Notes under the pieces: generated by a model
Database searches by the model: none
The model's input: only the letters and a program-made list of their open reading frames with translations
Told to the model about the DNA's origin: nothing
Made by a program: the position numbers and the translations under genes
In this document: piece by piece, positions 5,814-8,748 of the stretch
Position numbering within the stretch: the first letter of the stretch is position 1
Layout: every line of letters begins with the position of its first letter
Assembly (NCBI GenBank): GCA_014729145.1
Contig: WJKL01000019.1
Span: forward strand, 1 to 8,748
DNA from: Candidatus Woesearchaeota archaeon
GTDB taxonomy: Archaea; Nanobdellota; Nanobdellia; Woesearchaeales; WJKL01
Direction of reading: 5' to 3'
DNA: 8,748 nt

Positions 5814-5838
5814 ATTTTAAAAACAATATAATGCAAAC

Positions 5839-5846
5839 ATTTAAAT
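5839..5846. promoter_or_regulatory. Symmetric TATA box, possibly shared by the divergent genes
   Basis: ATTTAAAT is a perfect palindrome centred at 5842.5. About 27 nt to the left is 5815, next to the coiled-coil gene start; about 27 nt to the right is 5869, which gives the channel gene a leader of about 13 nt containing GGGGTG. No second clear TATA box lies in the 78-bp gap, so one TBP site may serve both directions. Confidence 0.5.
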
Positions 5847-5870
5847 ACTTTTTTATGAATTTTTAATTTT

Positions 5871-5876
5871 GGGGTG
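5871..5876 (+). promoter_or_regulatory. Shine-Dalgarno-like site of the MscS-family gene
   Basis: GGGGTG ends 5 nt before the ATG at 5882. It is a moderate match to the GGAGGTG core used elsewhere in this window and supports that start over an out-of-frame ATG at 5878. Confidence 0.5.
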
Positions 5877-5881
5877 TATGG

Positions 5882-6943
5882 ATGAACTTTTCTGTAATTT
5901 GGGAAAACATAATAAATAACAAGTATCTGATAGGATTAAGCATATTTGTAATATTTTATGTTGTTGCTGAATTGATGAAGTTCATAACTGAAGGAGTATT
6001 TATCAAGTTTGCAAAGAAAACAAAAACAGAATTGGATGATTTTTTTATAAAGAAAACCAAAAGGCCTTTTTCTTTTCTTCTTATGTTTATAGGGATAAGG
6101 CTGGCTTTTGTTATTATAGACCTTAATGGAAAAGTAGGGGATGTGGTTAACAACATCATCAATTCAGTTATTGTTATTATTGCTATCTATATAGGTATAA
6201 CTTTATTAAAACTGCTTATTGAGTTTTGGGGAGAGAATTTTGCAGAAAGAACCAAATCAGAGGTTGATGAGCATCTTATAAGCGTAATAAAAAAATCATT
6301 GACTGTTGTTTTTTTTATCGCTGTATTTTTAGGCATACTGCAGGTATGGGGTATTGAGATAGGCCCTTTGCTGGCAGGGCTGGGTATTGGAGGTGTTGCC
6401 ATCGCTTTTGCTCTTCAGAAAACACTTGGAAATGTTTTCGGAGGAATATCCATGATATTTGACAGGAGCATAAGTGTAGGGGATGTGGTTGTGTTAGATA
6501 ATGACCTAAGAGGGGAGATCGTTGACATAGGTCTTAGAAGCACAAAGGTGAAGACATTTGACAATGAATTTATCATTGTTCCAAATGGAAAACTGTCAGA
6601 GATGAATATCCACAATGTTGCAAAGCCTGAACCTTCAGTAAGGATAATCATACCTTTTGGAGTTAAGTATGGGAGCAAAGTAGATAAAGTAAAGAAGACT
6701 GTTTTGAAGGCGATTGATAAACTTGAATATCTCGATAGGAGCACCAAAGACAAGAAACCATTGGTAAGATTTATGGAGATGGGAGATTCTGCATTATTGT
6801 TTAAGGCTTATTTCTACATCAAAAGCTATAAAGATAGATATGAAGCAATAGACCAGTCAACAACTATGATATATAATGCACTGAACAAGGCAAAGATATC
6901 AATTCCATTCCCTCAGATGGATGTTCATGTTAAGAAAAGATAA
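5882..6943 (+). CDS. MscS-family small-conductance mechanosensitive channel (353 aa)
   Basis: The protein forms a tension-gated pore that releases solutes during osmotic downshock. Hydrophobic segments lie at about residues 14-33, 63-80, 89-113 and 137-156. They are followed by the pore-lining helix and its Gly/Ala packing (GPLLAGLGIGGVAIAFALQK, 161-180) and LGNVFGGISMIFD. The beta domain follows (SVGDVVVLD... GEIVDIGLRSTKVKTFDNEFIIVPN, about 198-235), then the alpha/beta vestibule, ending with the family C-terminus IPFPQMDVHVKK. Length matches the archaeal MscMJ/MscMJLR type, which has extra helices compared with E. coli MscS. KTELDDFFIKK (48-58) and KSEVDEHLISVIKK (125-138) are related, hinting at a duplicated helix pair in the N-terminal region. 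It is divergent from the secreted coiled-coil gene. Confidence 0.95.
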   Translation: MNFSVIWENIINNKYLIGLSIFVIFYVVAELMKFITEGVFIKFAKKTKTELDDFFIKKTKRPFSFLLMFIGIRLAFVIIDLNGKVGDVVNNIINSVIVIIAIYIGITLLKLLIEFWGENFAERTKSEVDEHLISVIKKSLTVVFFIAVFLGILQVWGIEIGPLLAGLGIGGVAIAFALQKTLGNVFGGISMIFDRSISVGDVVVLDNDLRGEIVDIGLRSTKVKTFDNEFIIVPNGKLSEMNIHNVAKPEPSVRIIIPFGVKYGSKVDKVKKTVLKAIDKLEYLDRSTKDKKPLVRFMEMGDSALLFKAYFYIKSYKDRYEAIDQSTTMIYNALNKAKISIPFPQMDVHVKKR

Positions 6944-6963
6944 AATAAGAATTATAATTACAA

Positions 6964-7005
6964 ACTTTTGATAAATCAAAAGTAAAACTAGTTCCTGAAC
7001 AGGAA
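6964..7005. repeat. Two small inverted repeats between convergent genes
   Basis: ACTTTTGATAAATCAAAAGT (6964-6983) has perfect 9-bp arms around AA, and TTCCTGAACAGGAA (6992-7005) has perfect 6-bp arms around AA. They lie in the 98-bp gap between the ends of the MscS-family gene and the 55-aa gene. They could stabilise or help terminate either mRNA; a protein-binding palindrome is less likely at this location. The minus strand lacks a strong T-run after them. Confidence 0.45.
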
Positions 7006-7041
7006 GAATGTTACAATATATATTTCTTGATTATATTTAAT

Positions 7042-7209
7042 TTATTTCTTGGGATTCATTATAAAGTACAATCCTGCAAGTATAAATCCAACTGTATACC
7101 AGCTGATGTTCCAGAAAGATATTACAGCCAGGTCCTGAAGAAGATACAATACACCTACGATAAGTGCGATCCAGGCCAAGCCTTTGCATTGTTTTTTCTT
7201 TTTTGCCAT
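7042..7209 (-). CDS. Small two-helix membrane protein with KKKK N-terminus, unknown function (55 aa)
   Basis: A basic N-terminus (MAKKKKQCKG) is followed by a helix (about 11-29, LAWIALIVGVLYLLQDLAV), a short loop rich in aromatic residues (SFWNISWYTVG) and a second helix (about 36-50) ending in NPKK. The frame stays open 21 codons further upstream, to an ATG at 7272. The 7209 start is preferred because GAGGTGA lies 5 nt before it and a TATA box predicts transcription start near 7222, inside that extension. Short membrane proteins of this shape recur in DPANN archaea but have no named function that I know. It lies 86 bp downstream of thrS on the same strand but seems to have its own promoter. 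Confidence 0.75.
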   Translation of the reverse strand: MAKKKKQCKGLAWIALIVGVLYLLQDLAVISFWNISWYTVGFILAGLYFIMNPKK

Positions 7210-7213
7210 TAGA

Positions 7214-7220
7214 TTCACCT
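7214..7220 (-). promoter_or_regulatory. Shine-Dalgarno site deciding the 55-aa start
   Basis: On the minus strand AGAGGTGAATCTA runs into the ATG at 7209. The GAGGTGA core matches the site before the gene at 474 and favours 7209 over the in-frame ATGs further upstream. Confidence 0.75.
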
Positions 7221-7245
7221 CTTTTAAGATATTGAGGTTATAAGA

Positions 7246-7253
7246 GTATATAA
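7246..7253 (-). promoter_or_regulatory. TATA box for the 55-aa membrane protein gene
   Basis: TTATATAC on the minus strand, centred at 7249.5, predicts a start of transcription near 7222, leaving a leader of about 13 nt that just includes the ribosome binding site. Confidence 0.5.
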
Positions 7254-7295
7254 TATTTTCTAAATTCATCAAATATCTTTTAAAGAAATTATAAA

Positions 7296-8748
7296 TTAAA
7301 TCTTAAACTCAATCTCTTTTTTCTCAACATTATCTTTGATTGTTTTGATCAATGTTGATAGTTTTACACCAAACTTTACTTTGCCGTCTTTGTTTGTCCT
7401 TACTGCAACTGTTTTTGCTTTCTGCTCTTTTTCTCCAATTGTCAGCAATATAGGGATCTTCTCTATCTGGGAATCACGCACTTTCTTTCCTGTTGTTTCT
7501 GCTCTTAATGCAGAATCAACCCTTATTCCAGCATCTTTTAATTCTTTTTCAACCTTTTTTGCATATTTGTTGAATTTCTTTGAGACTGTTATGACTCTTG
7601 CCTGCAGTGGGTTCATCCAAAGCGGGAACCATCCTGCAAAATGTTCAATAAGTATTCCCATAAATCTTTCCAATGAACCGTAGATAGCTCTGTGAAGCAT
7701 AACAGGCCTGTGTTTTTTGCCGTCTTTTCCTTCATAAGTAAGATCAAATTTTTCAGGCATTGAGAAATCCAGCTGGATAGTTCCGCACTGCCATGAACGC
7801 CCTATTGCATCTTTTACATGGAAGTCTATCTTTGGCCCATAAAAAGCTCCGTCTCCTGGATTTATTTTGAAATTTATCTTCTTCTTTTTAAGGGCTTCTT
7901 TCAAAGCTTTTTCAGCTTTTTCCCAAATTTCAGCAGAGCCCATCGCATTTGCTGGCTTTGTGGAAAGTTCAACATGGTATTCAAATCCAAATGTTGAATA
8001 GGTCTTCTTTACCAAATCCAATAATTCTATTATCTGGTCCTGTATCTGTGATTCTTCACAGAAAACATGGGCATCATCTTGTGTAAATACTCTAACTCTA
8101 AATAATCCAGACAAGACCCCTGATAATTCATGCCTGTGCACCAGTCCAAATTCTCCTGCTTTTAACGGCAGTTCACGATAAGAATGCTGTGTTGTCTTGT
8201 ATATCAACAGATTGCCGGGGCAGTTCATAGGCTTTACTGCAAAATCCTGGTTGTCTATCTTTGTAAAATACATATTTTCCTTGTAATGGTCCCAGTGGCC
8301 TGATTTTAGCCAGAGTGATTTGTTCAATATTATAGGTGTTTTATTGAGCTCATAATCTAATGCTCTCATCTCCTTGATCATGAATTCTTTTAATTTTTCC
8401 CAGATAAATGTTCCTTTGTCATGGAAGAAAGGCATTCCAGGAGCTTCTTCATGTATTGAAAAAAGATTCATCCTTTTTCCTATCTTCCTGTGGTCTCTTT
8501 TTTCTGCCTCTTCCTGAAGCTTGAGATATTTATTAAGCTGTTTTTTGTCTGGGAAAGAGATACCGTATATCCTTTGCAGCTGCTTGTTGTCTGAGTCCCC
8601 TTTCCAGTATGCTCCAGCTGTTTTTGTTAATCTGAATGCTTTGATCTTTCCAGAAGAAGGCAGATGCGGTCCTGAGCAGAGATCTTTAAAATCTCCAAGT
8701 TTATAGACGGTTGGTCTGTCTATATCTTCCAGAAGCTCTAATTTGTAG
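7296..8748 (-). CDS. thrS: Threonyl-tRNA synthetase, bacterial type, 5'-partial at window edge
   Basis: The enzyme charges tRNA-Thr with threonine. The window shows the last 483 residues; numbering here counts from the first complete codon at 8747. The frame is open to the window edge, so the true start lies outside. The end of the SAD editing domain is visible as DLCSGPH (Cys24, His28), then AGAYWKGD and QRIYG, the linker EEAEKRDHRKIGK, and the class II catalytic core. That core has PMNCPG, a motif 2 region reading HRHELSG, TQDDAHVFC, GAFYGPKIDF, QCGTIQLDF and motif 3 MLHRAIYGSLERF. The catalytic zinc ligands should be Cys176, His227 and His352. The C-terminal anticodon-binding domain (about 385-483) is complete. 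The archaeal type has an unrelated DTD-like editing domain, so this is the bacterial type. Confidence 0.97.
   Translation of the reverse strand, partial: YKLELLEDIDRPTVYKLGDFKDLCSGPHLPSSGKIKAFRLTKTAGAYWKGDSDNKQLQRIYGISFPDKKQLNKYLKLQEEAEKRDHRKIGKRMNLFSIHEEAPGMPFFHDKGTFIWEKLKEFMIKEMRALDYELNKTPIILNKSLWLKSGHWDHYKENMYFTKIDNQDFAVKPMNCPGNLLIYKTTQHSYRELPLKAGEFGLVHRHELSGVLSGLFRVRVFTQDDAHVFCEESQIQDQIIELLDLVKKTYSTFGFEYHVELSTKPANAMGSAEIWEKAEKALKEALKKKKINFKINPGDGAFYGPKIDFHVKDAIGRSWQCGTIQLDFSMPEKFDLTYEGKDGKKHRPVMLHRAIYGSLERFMGILIEHFAGWFPLWMNPLQARVITVSKKFNKYAKKVEKELKDAGIRVDSALRAETTGKKVRDSQIEKIPILLTIGEKEQKAKTVAVRTNKDGKVKFGVKLSTLIKTIKDNVEKKEIEFKI

Noticed and set aside
5274..5831. Long open frame on the plus strand (185 codons)
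   Set aside because: It is antisense to the Arg/Glu-rich coiled-coil gene. Its Ser/Leu/Ile-rich product is what the reverse strand of such codons gives, and no promoter or ribosome site precedes it. The minus frame has a signal peptide and a ribosome binding site.
6415..6753. Minus-strand frame inside the MscS-family gene
   Set aside because: The plus-strand protein matches the MscS family over its whole length, and the antisense frame has no start signals.
7210..7272. N-terminal extension of the 55-aa membrane protein to an ATG at 7272
   Set aside because: The predicted transcription start and the GAGGTGA site both lie within this extension, and the extension lacks sense as a membrane-protein N-terminus.

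Overview
The window looks like a stretch of an AT-rich archaeal genome, most likely from a small-genome DPANN lineage (Woesearchaeota/Pacearchaeota-like; this placement is inference). The archaeal signs are an archaeal-type SRP54, TATA boxes sitting about 22-30 nt upstream of start codons (so several mRNAs are probably leaderless), strong GGAGGTGA-type Shine-Dalgarno sites on other genes, very short intergenic gaps, T-rich putative terminators, and families common in archaea (DUF2391, DUF5654, a large membrane-anchored lipase with many N-glycosylation sequons). Threonyl-tRNA synthetase is the bacterial type with a SAD editing domain, which occurs in part of the archaea.

Layout. 1-1313 (+ strand): a promoter, three small membrane proteins (DUF2391, an unknown two-helix protein, DUF5654), then a small zinc-ribbon protein with a long acidic tail. 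1314-3589 (- strand): a two-gene unit, a 650-aa membrane-anchored extracellular alpha/beta hydrolase and, overlapping it by ATGA, a 108-aa protein of unknown function whose stop codon abuts the stop of the zinc-ribbon gene. 3650-5125 (- strand): srp54, whose last 23 codons plus stop are duplicated exactly, 126 bp downstream, around a 52-bp structured, CpG-containing cassette. 5195-5803 (- strand): a secreted coiled-coil protein, divergent from a MscS-family channel gene (5882-6943, + strand); the 78-bp gap between them holds one symmetric TATA box that may serve both. 7042-7209 (- strand): a 55-aa two-helix membrane protein. 7296-8748 (- strand): thrS, cut by the window edge at its 5' side.

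How the genes relate: most are envelope or membrane-biogenesis genes (channel, small membrane proteins, secreted coiled-coil, surface lipase) next to SRP54, which targets membrane proteins for insertion, and the housekeeping thrS. No CRISPR array, transposase, integrase, rRNA or tRNA gene was found. The most unusual structure is the srp54 3'-end duplication with its inserted cassette. The most interesting uncharacterised gene pair is the lipase/108-aa unit. No stretch longer than about 190 bases lacks a gene.
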